Shown here in pieces: positions 34,082-44,948 of a stretch of DNA of 64,000 bases. Source of the DNA: Cavia porcellus (lineage: Eukaryota > Chordata > Mammalia > Rodentia > Caviidae). How positions within the stretch are numbered: the stretch's first letter is position 1; each line of letters begins with the position of its first letter. The notes under the pieces are model-generated. The model was given only the letters and a program-made list of their open reading frames with translations. It was not told the origin of the DNA and searched no databases. The position numbers were made by a program, and so were the translations under genes. Location: NCBI RefSeq assembly GCF_034190915.1, contig NW_026947486.1, positions 21,664,001 to 21,728,000 of the forward strand, read 5' to 3'.

Positions 34082-37000
34082 TCATTTAGTTATAAATATC
34101 TCAGTGTGATCATTCTTTATAGCTGAGTAGTACTCCATTGTATAAAAATACCACAACTTTTTTTTAATCCATTCCTCAGTTGATGGACATGTAGGTTGTT
34201 TCCAAGATCTGGCTATTACAAATTGTGCTGCTATAAACATGGGTGCACATATATCAATGTGGTGTGATGCTTTCAGTTCTTCTGGGAATATGCCTAGAAG
34301 TAGAATAGCTGGGTCAAATGGGACTTCCAATCCCAGCTTTCTGAGAAATCTCCAGACTGACCTTCACAATGGTTGCACCAGTCTACACTCCCACCAACAG
34401 TGCTGGAGAGTTCCTTTTTTCTCACCAGCTCTCCAGCATTTGTTGTTGATAGTTTACTTGATCCTGGCCATTCTTTTTGGAGTGAGATGGAATCTCAGTG
34501 TGGTTTTGATTTACATTTCTCTAAAGACTAATGATGATGAACATTTTTTCATATATTTATTTGTCATTTGTATTTCTTCATCTGAGAACTGTGTATTCAT
34601 CTTCAATGCCCATTTTTGGATTGGATCTTTGGATTTCAGGGGTCTGATTTTTTAAAAAATTCTTTATATGTTCTAGACAGTTGTCTTTTGGTGAGGGACA
34701 GTTCATTAAGATTTTTTTCCCAGTTTGTGGGTTTTCTTTTCACTATGCCAGAGATTTCTTTCAAAATGCAGAAACTCTTCATAAGATGTGATCCCAGTTA
34801 TTGATTCTGGGAAGTAATTCCCATGCAGTTTGATATCGGTTTATGTATTCTCTACCTATCCTTCTGTCTTCAAGATTTTTACCTACTTTGTGTTCCAACA
34901 GATTTAGTGTTTTTATTTTAATATTTAGATCTTTGATCCATGTAGATTTTAGTTTAGAACATGGTGATAGGCATAGGTCTAGTTTTAGTTTTGGCATATG
35001 GAGAGCCATTTTTTCTAGCCCCATTTATTAAAGAGACAATCATTCCTCCAGTGAACATGTTTGGCTCCTTTATCAAAGATAAGGTGGTTGAGTGTGTTTG
35101 TAGGTGTCTAATCTGTTCCACTGACCTTCAGATCTGTTTTTATTCCAGTACAATGTTGATTTTATTACAGTAGCTTTGTAGTATAGTTTCAAGTCAGGGA
35201 TTGTGATGCCTCCTGCCTTGCCTTTGCTGCTTAGAATTGCCTTTGTTATTTAGATCTCTTCTGGTTCCAAATGAATTTTAGGAGTGATTTCTCTAGGTCT
35301 ATGAGGTTTCTTAGTCATATTTTCATTGGGATTGATTTGAATCTGTATAACGGTATTGAGAGAATGACCATTTTCACAATATTTATTCTTTCTATCCCTT
35401 AACAAGGGATGTCTTCCTATTTTTTGAGATCCTCTTCGATTACTTTTTCAGGGTATTATAATTTTCCTTGTATAGATCTTTTATTTCTTTCATTAGATTA
35501 ATTTCTAAGCATTTCATTTTTTTGGATGCTAGCATGAAGGTTGTGGCTTCTCTTATTTTTCTCTCAGTGATTTCGTTGTTAATGTATAAATTAGAATGGT
35601 ATTCATTTTTGAGTACTGACTTTTTATCTAGCTACATTGCTGAATTTATTTATTATATCTAAGAGTCTTTCAATGGAGTTTTGGGGTTCTTCTATGTAGA
35701 GTATCATATCATCTGCAAATAATGATAATTTAACTTTTTCTTTTCTTATCTTTACACCTTTTATTTCTCTCTTGCCTAATTGCTCTGGCTAGTATTTCCA
35801 GTACTATGTTGAACAGGAGCAATGACAATAGACATCCTTGTCTTGTGCTTGATTTTAAGGTAAAGGCTTTCAGATTTTGGCCATTTAATTTGATGCTAGC
35901 TGTTGGTTTGTTGTAGATGGCCTTTATCATATTGAGGTAAAGACCATCTATTCGGATTTCCTGTAAGGTACTTATTATGAATGTGTGTTGGAACTTATCA
36001 AAAGCTTTTTCTGCATCTATAGAAATGAACATGTTATTCTTAATTTTAGCTCTGTTGATATGGTGAATTACACTTATTGATTTACATACGGTGAACCATC
36101 CTGCATGCCTGGGATGAATCCCATTTGGTTGTGGTGTATAATTTTCTTCTTCTTCTTCTTCTTCTTCTTCTTCTTCTTCTTCTTCTTCTTCTTTTTTTTT
36201 TTTTTTTTGTCTTTTTCATTTCTATCGGTACCAGGGATCGAACTCACGGCTGCCTGCTTGCAAGGCAGGTGCTTATGCTGCTGAGCTAAATCCCCAGCCC
36301 CAGTGTATAATCTTCTTGATGCATCCTGTTTATCAATATTTTGTTGAGAATTTTTGCATTTATGTTCATTAGGGAGATTGACCTGTAGTTCTCTTTTTTA
36401 GTTGGATCTTTCTCAGGTTTTGGTACTAAAGTAATATTTGCTTCCAGGAATGACTTAAGAAGAATTGCTTCCTTTTTATTTCAATCAAGAGTTTGAGGAG
36501 TGTTGGCATTACATCTTTTTTGTATTTCTTGTAAAATTCTGCAGTGATAATGTCTGGGCCTGAGCTCTTCTTTCTTGTTAAGGACTCAATTGCATTTTCA
36601 ATTTCATGAATAGAAATTGGGTTATTCAATACTTTTACATCTTCTTGACCCAGCTTTGGTACTTCATGTGTTTTTAGGAATGTGTCCATTTCTTCTGTGT
36701 TATCGAACCTATGAGAGTAAAGTTTTTTGAAATAGATGTTGATGATCTTCTGTATTTCCACAGAGTCTGTAGTGATTTCACCTTTTATATTACTATTGCA
36801 TGACTTTGAGTTTTTTCCTTATCACTTTTACTTTTTCTTTCAAAGAACCAACTCTTTGATTCATTGATTCTTTGTTTTGTTTTCTTAGTCTCTATTGCAA
36901 TTAATTTCTACTGAGATTTTTATAATTTCCTCCTTCTTTTTGCTTTGGGCTTGACTTGCTCTTCCTTTTCTAGATGTTTGAGGTGTAGCATCAGGTTGTT

Positions 37001-37925
37001 TATTTATGTTTGTTCTGTTTTCCTTATGTGGGAACTCAGTGCAATAAATTTTCCTCTGAGGACAGCTTTCATTGCATTCCACAGATTATGGTAACTTGTA
37101 TTTGTATTTTTGTTTGCTTGCAGACATTGTTTAATTTCTTCTTTAATGTCCTCTGTGACTGACTGATTGCTTGAGTGTGTTATTCAATTTCCATATGTTT
37201 GTGGGTTTTTCTGCAGTTTCTTTTATCATTAATTTCTAGTTTCATAGTGCTATGATATGATAACAAGCATCGAATAAATTCAATTCTTTTGCATTTACTT
37301 AAATATATTCTGTGGGCTAGTATATGGTCTGTTTTAGAGAATGTACGATGTACTGTTGAGAAGAATGTATATTTCGATGTTGTTGGATGGAACACTCTGT
37401 ATATGTCTATCAAGTCCATTTGTTCACAGGTGTGATACAGTTCTGTTATTTGTTTGCTGGTTTTCTGTTTGCCTGATCTGTCCCTTAGTGTCAATGGTGG
37501 GTTAAGGTTTCCTGTTATAACTGTGTTATTGCTTATTTGATTTTTCATTTCTGTTAATACTTGCTTTGTATAACTGGATGCTCTGGAATTTGTTGCATAT
37601 ATATTGAAGATTGTTATCTGTTCCTCTTGTAGTTTTCCCCTAAGTAGTATGGAGTGACTTTCTTTATCTCTTCAGATCATTCTTGGTTTGAAGTTCACAT
37701 TGTCTTCAAACAAAATAGCTACCCCTGCTTTTTTGGGGGAGGGGTTCCTGCTGCATGATGTATTGTTTTCTATCCTTTGACTTTCAGTCTATGAGTTTCC
37801 TTTTGGGTTAGATGGGTTTCTTGTAGACAGCATATGGTTGGATTTTGTTTCTTCATCCATTCTGCCAGTCTGTTTCTTTTAATTGGTGAATGGAGATCAT
37901 TTAAATTAATGGTAATAACTGTTAT
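34082..37925 (-). pseudogene. Degenerate L1-A ORF2 (endonuclease / reverse transcriptase)
   Basis: Open pieces: 37180-37548 (endonuclease, with the SKTDHI-type segment), 36885-37082, 36426-36761 and 35730-36032 (reverse transcriptase, with IDAEKAFDK and TRQGC). The catalytic FADD codons are seen at 35708-35719, then 34779-35024 and the C-terminal segment 34082-34330. Multiple stops and frameshifts and the ID insertion at 36145-36301 inactivate it. Confidence 0.88.
36145..36302 (-). repeat. ID SINE with (GAA)n tail, inserted in L1-A ORF2
   Basis: The antisense ID body is at 36209-36301; a T17 run and then (TTC)n at about 36145-36192 form its tail. Target copies 'gtgtataattttctt' (36134-36148) and 'gtgtataatcttctt' (36303-36317) differ at one base. 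The triplet microsatellite is therefore the expanded SINE tail. This is the youngest insertion in this stack. Confidence 0.92.
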
Positions 37926-38029
37926 GTATTGCTTTATTGTTTACATGTTGTCTTTCTGCTGTTGTATCTTTACCTTTCTATTCTGTTTAATTGTCTCCCT
38001 TGCTTAGTGGTTGTTTCCTATGTGGATTT

Positions 38030-39026
38030 AGAATGTTTCTCAGTATTCTTTGCAGGGTTGATTGGTGATCATGAAGTTCTTCAGCTGTTCTTTGTCATGG
38101 AAGTGTCTTATTTCTGCATCCATTTTGAAGGACAATTTTGCAGGGTACATAATTCTGGGTTGGAAATAGTTTTCCTTTAGGACCTGAAATACTTCATTCC
38201 ATGCTCTTCTTGATTACATTGTTTGTGTGGAGAAGTCTGTTGTGATTCTTATAGGTTTTCCTTTATAGGTGATCTGTCTTTTCTCTCTAACAGCTTTTAA
38301 TATTCTGTTCTTATGTTGGATTTCTGGGATGGTAATTATTATATGTCTGGGTGTAGTTTTATTTTGGTTATGGCTATTTGGAGTTCTATATCCTTACCTA
38401 ATCTGTATGTCGGTTTTCATTCTCAAATTTGGGAAATTTTCAGCTATTACTTCTGTAAATAGCCTCTTGATAACATTTTTGTTGTCCTCTTCTGTTTCAT
38501 TTATCCCTATGAAACTTATGTTGTTTTTCTTTGCATCCTCTATGGCTGTTGAATTGTTATTTCCTGTTTCCTTGTTATTTTTGAAAGATCTTTCCTTTCT
38601 TGTTCAGTAGCTACAATTTTGTCTTTGACATCTGAAATTCTATCTTTACTTTCATTGAGGTGGTTTTGACAACTTTCAATGGAATTTTTGACTTCCTGTA
38701 TATCTCTTTGAATCTGCTTCATGCGTTCTGTTTGTTTCTTGTATTGTTCATCCAGCGATTCTCTTTTTGTTTTTTTCCTCTAATATTTTAACTGTGTCTT
38801 CTTTAGATGTGTTTAGCCTTCCTTTCATTGATTTTATCATTTTTTCTTTTACTGCAGAGGTTATTTCTAATTTGTGTTCCTTTATACCTTCCCAGAGTTG
38901 CTTATTTATTTCAGTTGCTGTCACTTCAGCCATATGATGTATATTTACTTCTATGTACATGGTTCCTAGGCTTTCTTGGGATGGGCTGGAGGTTTGAAGT
39001 TGCATTTTGGTCTTTCTTCTTATCAT
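38030..39026 (-). pseudogene. Degenerate L1-A ORF1
   Basis: Minus-strand pieces at 38748-39026 (N-terminus) and 38540-38722 (coiled coil) are followed by frame-shifted RNA-recognition and C-terminal segments down to about 38030. Confidence 0.8.
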
Positions 39027-39094
39027 TTTCCTGTATTTCCAAGTTTCAAGTGATGTTTCAAAGCTTCCCCTGAGTGTGATGGAAATCGCCTCTT

Positions 39095-39447
39095 AAGCCC
39101 TTTGCCCTAGGGACTGTATGGATGTTGCTGAATGTGGCCCAGTCAGGCCCGCAGGACTTCCCATGCCACCTATGGTGTTCCAGGAAGCTGGGCAGGTTCC
39201 TAATCACTGGTGGTGGTGGTCCAAAGCTCTCCCAGGGCTAACACCACTGTGTTGGAACTCACCTCACATGCCCTCAGCTCCCCGGATTGAACAGAAGATG
39301 CTGGGCATCGTCTAGTCAGGCCTATGAAACCTTCCAATGGTATTCCAGTGTTTCAGGAAGCTGGGCAGGCACTTAACCACTGGGAGTGATGGGTCTTAAA
39401 GTCTCCGTGGGCCAGTGCTGCATGCTGGAACTCGTCTCATGTGGCTC
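39095..39447 (-). promoter_or_regulatory. L1-A 5' UTR: two ~174 bp monomers
   Basis: 'ttccaggaagctgggcagg' at 39178 recurs as 'ttcaggaagctgggcagg' at 39352. 'ggatgttgctgaatgtgg' versus 'agatgctgggcatcgtc' and 'gttggaactcacctcacatg' versus 'gctggaactcgtctcatgtg' recur at the same offset. It is GC-rich compared with its surroundings. A promoter role is inferred from the mouse L1 parallel. Confidence 0.75.
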
Positions 39448-42400
39448 TAATTTCTTTTTAAGTCAGTGTGTTGTTTGTGTACAGGAAGGCTATTGATTTT
39501 TGAGTATTGATTTTGTACCCAGATATGCTGCTGAATTTACTTATTAAGTCTAGAAATTTTGGTGTATTGTTTGGGAGTCTTCTATGTAGAGGATCATGTC
39601 ATCTGTGAATAATGATAATTTAACTCCTTCCTTTCCAATCTTTATTCTATTTATTTTTGTCTTTCTTCTAGTTGCTTTGGCTAATGTTTCCAGAACTATG
39701 TTGAATAGGAGTGGTGATAGTGGTCAGCCTTTTCTTGTTCCTGATTTTAGAGTGAAAGCTTCAGTTTTTGACCATTAATGTGATGATGGACATTGATTCA
39801 TCAAAGATAGCTTTCATCAAATTGAGATAGAGACCATTTATTCTATTTTCTGTGAGTTTTTTTCCATGAATGAGTATGTGACTATCAAAAGCTTTTTCTG
39901 CATCTGTTGAAATGATTATGTGGTTTTTGTTTTTCTCTCTGTTAATATGGTGTATTGTATTTATTTATGTGCATATGTTGAACAATCCCTGCATTTCAGG
40001 AATGAATCCTATTTGTTCATGGTATATAATCCTCTTGATGATTTGTTGTATTGTTTGCTAGGATTTTATTGGGGATTTTGCAACTATGTTCAATAGGGAG
40101 ATTGGCATGTAGTTCTCTTTTTTTGGTTGGTTCTATCTCTTGTTTTGGCATCATGGTAATACCTCCAGGAATGACTTAGGGTGAACTGATTCCCTTTTAA
40201 TTTCATTAAAGAGTTTGAGGAGTATTAGTTTTAAATCTTCTCTAAATTTTCTGTAGAGTTCAGGTGTCAATCCATCAGGACCTGGGCTTTTTTTGTTGCT
40301 AAATTTTTAATAATGTTTTTAATTTTATTAACTAGTATTGAGATGTTTAACACTTTACATCTTCTTGAGCCAGCTTTGTTACTTCATGTTCCTAGAAATC
40401 TGTCCATTTCTTCTGTGTTATCGAACCTATGAGAGTAAAGGTTTTCAAAGTAGGTACTAATGACCTGTATTTACCTAGGATCTGTAGTAATTTCATCCTT
40501 TTTCTTCATTACTGCATGAATTTGATGTTTTTCTTTCCTTTTTTGATAAGATTATCTAGGGGTTTATTAATTTTATTTATTCTTTCAAAGAATGAACTTT
40601 TTGATTCATTGATTCTTTGTATTGTTTCTTAGTCTTAATTGCATTAATTTCTGCTTTGATCTTTGTAAGTTTCTCTTTGGACCTTGATTTTGACTTGCTC
40701 TTTTTCTGTAAGTTTGAGGTGCAGCATTAGGTTGTTTATTTGTATTCATTCTGTTTTCCTGATATAAGCATTTACTACTATACATTTCCTTCTGAGAACT
40801 ACTTTTCTTGTATCTCACAGGTCTGGTAAGTTGCATTTGCATTTTTGTTTGATTTTTATATATTGTTTAATTTTGTTTTAATTTTTTGTATGAACCATTG
40901 TTTGTTGAGCAGGGTGGTATTTAATTTCTATGTGTTTATGGAGGCTTGCAGATTCTTTTGTCATTAATTTCCAATTTCATTGCATTGTGGTAAGATAATA
41001 TACATGGAATAATTTCAATTCCTTTGCATTTACTTAATCATGTTCTATTGGTTAATATTATCATCAATTTTGCAGAATTTGTCATGTGCAACTGTGAAGA
41101 ATGTGCATTCTGATGTCATTGGATGGACCACTCTGTGCATGTCTACTAAGTCCATTTGTTCACAATTTTGATTCAGTTCTGTTACTTCTTTGCTGAGTTT
41201 TTGTCTAATTGATCTATCTCTTTGTGAAAATGAAGTGTTAAGGTCCCTCATTATAATTGTATTATTGCTTATTTGATTTTTCATTTCTATTCATATTTGT
41301 CTCACATAGTTGGGTGCTCCCATATTTGGTGCATGTATATTTATGATTGTTATCTCTTCCTTTTGAAGTTTCCCATAACAAGTATATAGTGACCTTCTTT
41401 ATCTCTTTTGATCACTCTTGATTTGAAGTTTATATTGTCTGCAAGTAGAATAGCTATCTTTGCTATTTTCTGGGTTCCTGTTGCATGAAGTATTGTTTTC
41501 CATCCTTTGACTTTCAGCCTACGAATTTCCTTTTGCATGAAATCTGTTTTTTGTACACAGCATATTTTTGGATTTTGTTTCATGTTCTACTACGCCAGTC
41601 TGTTTTGTTTGATTGGTGAATTGTGTCCATTTATGATAATGGATATAACTGATATATATTTGTTTAGCTTTGTCATGATAACATTCTGCTGCTGGTTACC
41701 TACATTTTTCCTGTTTAACTACTTGTCCTGCTTGTTGGTTTTTCTCTGTTGTTTTTCTTGGAATTGTGGTAATATTTATGTCTTTTTAGAATGTCTTTCA
41801 GTACTTTTGGTAGGATTGGTTGGTTGATCATGAAGTTCTTCAGTTGTTCTTTGTTGTGGAAGTATCTTATTCCTCCACTGATTTTGAAAAATAGTTTTGT
41901 AGGGATTTTGTTGGAAGTTATTTTATTTCTGTACTTGAAATTCTCTACGTTCTTCTTGACTTTATGTTTTGTGTTGAGAAGTCTGCCATGATTCTGATAA
42001 GGTTTCCTCTATAGATGATCTGTTTTCTCTAGTGGCTTTTAATATTCTGTTCTTAGGCTGAATTTCTGGGATCTTTATTATATGTCAAGGTGTTGATTTA
42101 TTTTGGTTATGGCTATTTGGGGTTCCATATTCCTTAAATATCTGTATATTTGTTTTTTCCCCTTGTTTGGGACATTTTGTGCTATTATTTCCTCAAATAG
42201 TCTTTTCATGTCATTTGTGTTGTCTCCTTTTTCCCCACCTATCAGCCTTTTATTGTTTCTCTTTGTCATATTTCAGATGTTAGGTTGTTATTTTCTGATT
42301 CCTTGTTAATTTTAAGAGCTCTTACTTTTCATGAATACTATCCACAATCTTGTCTTCAAGGTCCAAGAGTTTGTTCATTTATGTTGTTATCCTAGCTTTC

Positions 42401-43265
42401 AATGGAATTTTTAATTTTGTATGTATGTCCTTAAATTTGTTTCATGTATTCTAATTGTTTCCTGTATTGCTCATTCAAGATTTCTATAATTTTCCTATGC
42501 TCCTCTATTTTTTTAATCTGTGCCTTCTTTGGATATACTCACCAATTCTTTCTTTATATTTATCATTTCTGTTTTTACCTGAGAGATTATTTTTGATCTG
42601 ATTTTCTTTACAGCCTCCTAGAGGTTTTCCATTGCTATCATATCAGAAATTTCAGATGTATAATTTCCAATTTCACCTATGTTTTATCTCCTTTACTTGA
42701 ACTGGATGGGCTGGAAGTTTGAGATTGCATTTTGTTCTTTAATTTTGGCATTTTCCTGTGTTTCTATGAGTCAGTCAGATGTAAAGTCCTAGTTGCTTCC
42801 TGCACTGGAATCTTGTCTGGCAGTGGATCTCATTAAAGGTTGTCATTGGTTTCAGGTCTGTGTGTCCAGAATTCTTTTCCCTGTGGGCTTCAGACATGGT
42901 TCTCAGATGGAGGTGGGTCACTCAGCACAGCTTTCCAGTCCCTAAGAACATCACTATTGCACCCCAGATGACTGAGGGTCACTGGGTGCAGGATTCCAGT
43001 TTCTGGTGGCCTCAGAGATGGTTCATGGGTGTCAGTGGGTTGCAGGGGCAGACTTCCAGTCCCTGCAGCCCTCAACAAGTGTTTCTGGATGACTTCAGGA
43101 TTCTGAGAGCAGACTCCCAGTCCCTATAGGCCCCACTGAGGATTCCCAGATGACTTCTGGTCACTGGGCATGGGCTTCCAATGTTAGAGACAGTTTCTGG
43201 GTGTAAGTAGGTCATTGGGCATAGACTCCCATGCCATATGTGTTTCAGCAATGGTTCCCAGATGA
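39448..43265 (-). mobile_element. L1-D piece 3 (ORF2 5' part, ORF1, 5' UTR)
   Basis: It continues L1-D from the 33414 break. ORF2 reverse-transcriptase region about 39450-40700, endonuclease region about 40840-41600, ORF1 about 41780-42640, 5' UTR to 43265. The FADD codons read F-T-D-D here (near 39595-39606). Frames are heavily broken; it is the oldest L1 of the stack. Confidence 0.82.
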
Positions 43266-43270
43266 CTGAG
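42866..43270 (-). promoter_or_regulatory. L1-D 5' UTR: about six ~61 bp tandem monomers
   Basis: The anchor 'ttccagtccc' or a close form recurs at about 42932, 42993, 43053, 43114, 43175 and 43226, spacing 61, 60, 61, 61 and 51 bp. 'ccagatgact' recurs at 42964, 43146 and 43258. These are short GC-rich monomers unlike those of L1-A and L1-C. Confidence 0.82.
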
Positions 43271-44335
43271 AGTAATAAAAAATTTCACATACCAAAAGAA
43301 ATCATCAACAGTATGAAAACACACAGAATGGGAAAACATTTTTACCAGCTGTTCTTCAGACAAAGGACTAATATCTAGAACATATAAAGAACTAATACAA
43401 ATCAGACTCTCCAAATTTAAAGACCCAATCAAAAAATGGGCATTTAAGATGAATAGATACTTTTTAAAAGAAGAAGTACAACCATCAAATAAATATATAA
43501 AATGATTCAACACCACTGGTCATTTGAGGAATGCAAATTAAAACAACCCTGATTCAATCTCACCACAGAAAGAATGGGTATCACCAAGAAATCAACCAAT
43601 AACAAATGCTCATGTGTCTGTGTGAAGAAAGGAACCCTTTTTTACTGTTCAGGGAAATGTAGGCTTGTGCAACCACTATGCAAATCAGTGTGGGGATTCC
43701 ACTAAAAACTAGGGTTAGAGGTCCCATTTGACCCAGCTAGTCTCCTCGTATCTTTCTGGAAGAACTAAAAGCATTGTGCCACAGCAATACATGTGCACTC
43801 ATGTTTATAGTGGCACAGTTTGTAATAGGTAAATCTTGGAAACAACTCAAACTCCCATCTATTGAGGAATGGATAAAGAAGATGTGATATTTTTTATATA
43901 ATGGAGTATTACTCAGTCACAATGAAGAATAAAATTTAGACATTTATAGCTAAATGGATGGACCTTGAGACCATAATCTAAGGGAAATACAACAGATACA
44001 CATGTGTAGATATCCTATTATTTCTGTGGTGTGAGAAACTGAATGAGTAAATATATCCAAAATGTACAATTGAGATAGTGAAATATGAAGAAACTGTCCA
44101 AAAGGAAAAGGAAACTAGATTGGGGAAGGGAGAAAAGAAAGAAGGAAAGAAAAAATTAGAAAAGAAGGATAAAAGGAAAACAGCTTTGTGAATGGAGGAG
44201 GGAAAGTGGGAATGAAGGGAGGGTAGAGGAATGGGAAAAATGAATCAAGTTATATAATGTACAAGTACAAATTTTCTATAATGGGTGTGATTATCATGTG
44301 TACCTAAATTGTACCAACAAACTTAATTATTTTTT
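43266..44335 (+). mobile_element. L1 3' end, sense, head-to-head with L1-D
   Basis: Plus-strand ORF2 C-terminal text ('aaatgggcatttaagatgaa', 'caaccactatgcaaatcag', 'gaatggataaagaagatgtg', 'atggagtattactcagtcac') is followed by a 3' UTR with an AG-rich stretch and 'taccaacaaacttaatt'. It is truncated at 5' and lies antisense to DGKK, about 140 bp from the donor of exon 8. Confidence 0.85.
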
Positions 44336-44471
44336 CAAAAATGAGCCTTCATCTAATAAAGGATCCAAGTGCATTTTCTTTTCCACCATTGTTCACTTCG
44401 CACCAAGACTCTTTCTGCAAGACCTAGTAGATTTATGCCTTTCTCTACCCTGTTGCTTGTTCCATACTCAC

Positions 44472-44579
44472 TGTGGTAGCTGTGTTGCTTCCCCAGAAGT
44501 TGACACCACCAGCATAGCTGTTAATGTTGAGCACGACAATGCCTTGCAGGTTTGGTAAGGAGATGGCTTCTCCATCGCA
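44472..44579 (-). CDS. DGKK: DGKK exon 8 of window (DAGKa, SYAGG motif)
   Basis: 108 bp, 36 codons, phase 0 on both sides, residues 278-313: [20 protein letters not shown] then [16 protein letters not shown]. LPxLQGIxVLNIxSYAGGxNFWG is the strongest family motif in the window. Acceptor 'tttctttcag', donor gtgagt. The exon borders the 22.5 kb intron, and an L1 3' end lies about 140 bp beyond its donor. Confidence 0.95.
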
Positions 44580-44851
44580 CTGAAAGAAAAGAGTCTTGTT
44601 GGATGGCTTTTCAGTTACCAATGTGAAGGGACACTTACAGGGGTGGGGGTGCTCTATCTTCCCCTCATAGTATCATTTTCTTATTTATAAGTGGAAACTC
44701 CTATCATTGCCTTCCTGCCATGAGCTGTGAGCAAGGATCACAAAATTAAAGCTCTGCAAGAACTTGGGATTTTGGGGAAAAGTCTTGATTGCCAAGACCA
44801 AGACATTTCCTGTGTCCATATCTAGGAAGAAATACTCCTTTTTCTACTGAC

Positions 44852-44948
44852 CTCTAGGTGCACTCGTTCTTCCAGTTTGTTGTAAGAGTGCTGCAAAAGT
44901 TCCTTGCTTCCCAGAAGACCATACCATATCTTGTTCTTTAAGCGGCTA
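44852..44948 (-). CDS. DGKK: DGKK exon 7 of window (DAGKa)
   Basis: 97 bp (1 + 32 codons), residues 246-277: [20 protein letters not shown] then [12 protein letters not shown]. The SRLKNKxWYGxLGxKELL motif is diagnostic of type II DGK accessory domains. The acceptor 'tttctgtag|T' is followed at once by another TAG; phase requires the first site. The donor is gtcagt. The intron to the next exon is only 272 bp. Confidence 0.93.

Larger units (their letters stand above)
33415..39447 (-). mobile_element. L1-A: full-length L1 inserted in L1-D
   Basis: 6,033 bp flanked by a perfect 12 bp target duplication TAATTTCTTTTT (33403-33414 and 39448-39459). On the minus strand: 5' UTR monomers 39447 to about 39060, ORF1 39026 to about 38030, ORF2 from about 37925 to 34082, 3' UTR 34081-33415. 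Both ORFs are broken by stops and shifts, and ORF2 also by an ID SINE. The element runs in the transcriptional direction of DGKK. Confidence 0.9.
21965..44471 (-). other. 22.5 kb DGKK intron filled with nested retroelements
   Basis: It separates the exon for [11 protein letters not shown] from that for [12 protein letters not shown]. From low to high coordinate it holds about 0.5 kb of unique intron, an ORF1-only element carrying a solo LTR, an old L1 split by two younger L1s, and an opposing L1 3' end. Unique sequence remains only at 21965-22477 and about 44336-44471. Confidence 0.85.

Noticed and set aside
35730..36032. Possible intact reverse transcriptase gene
   Set aside because: It is one open piece of an L1 ORF2 broken on both sides and by an ID insertion.
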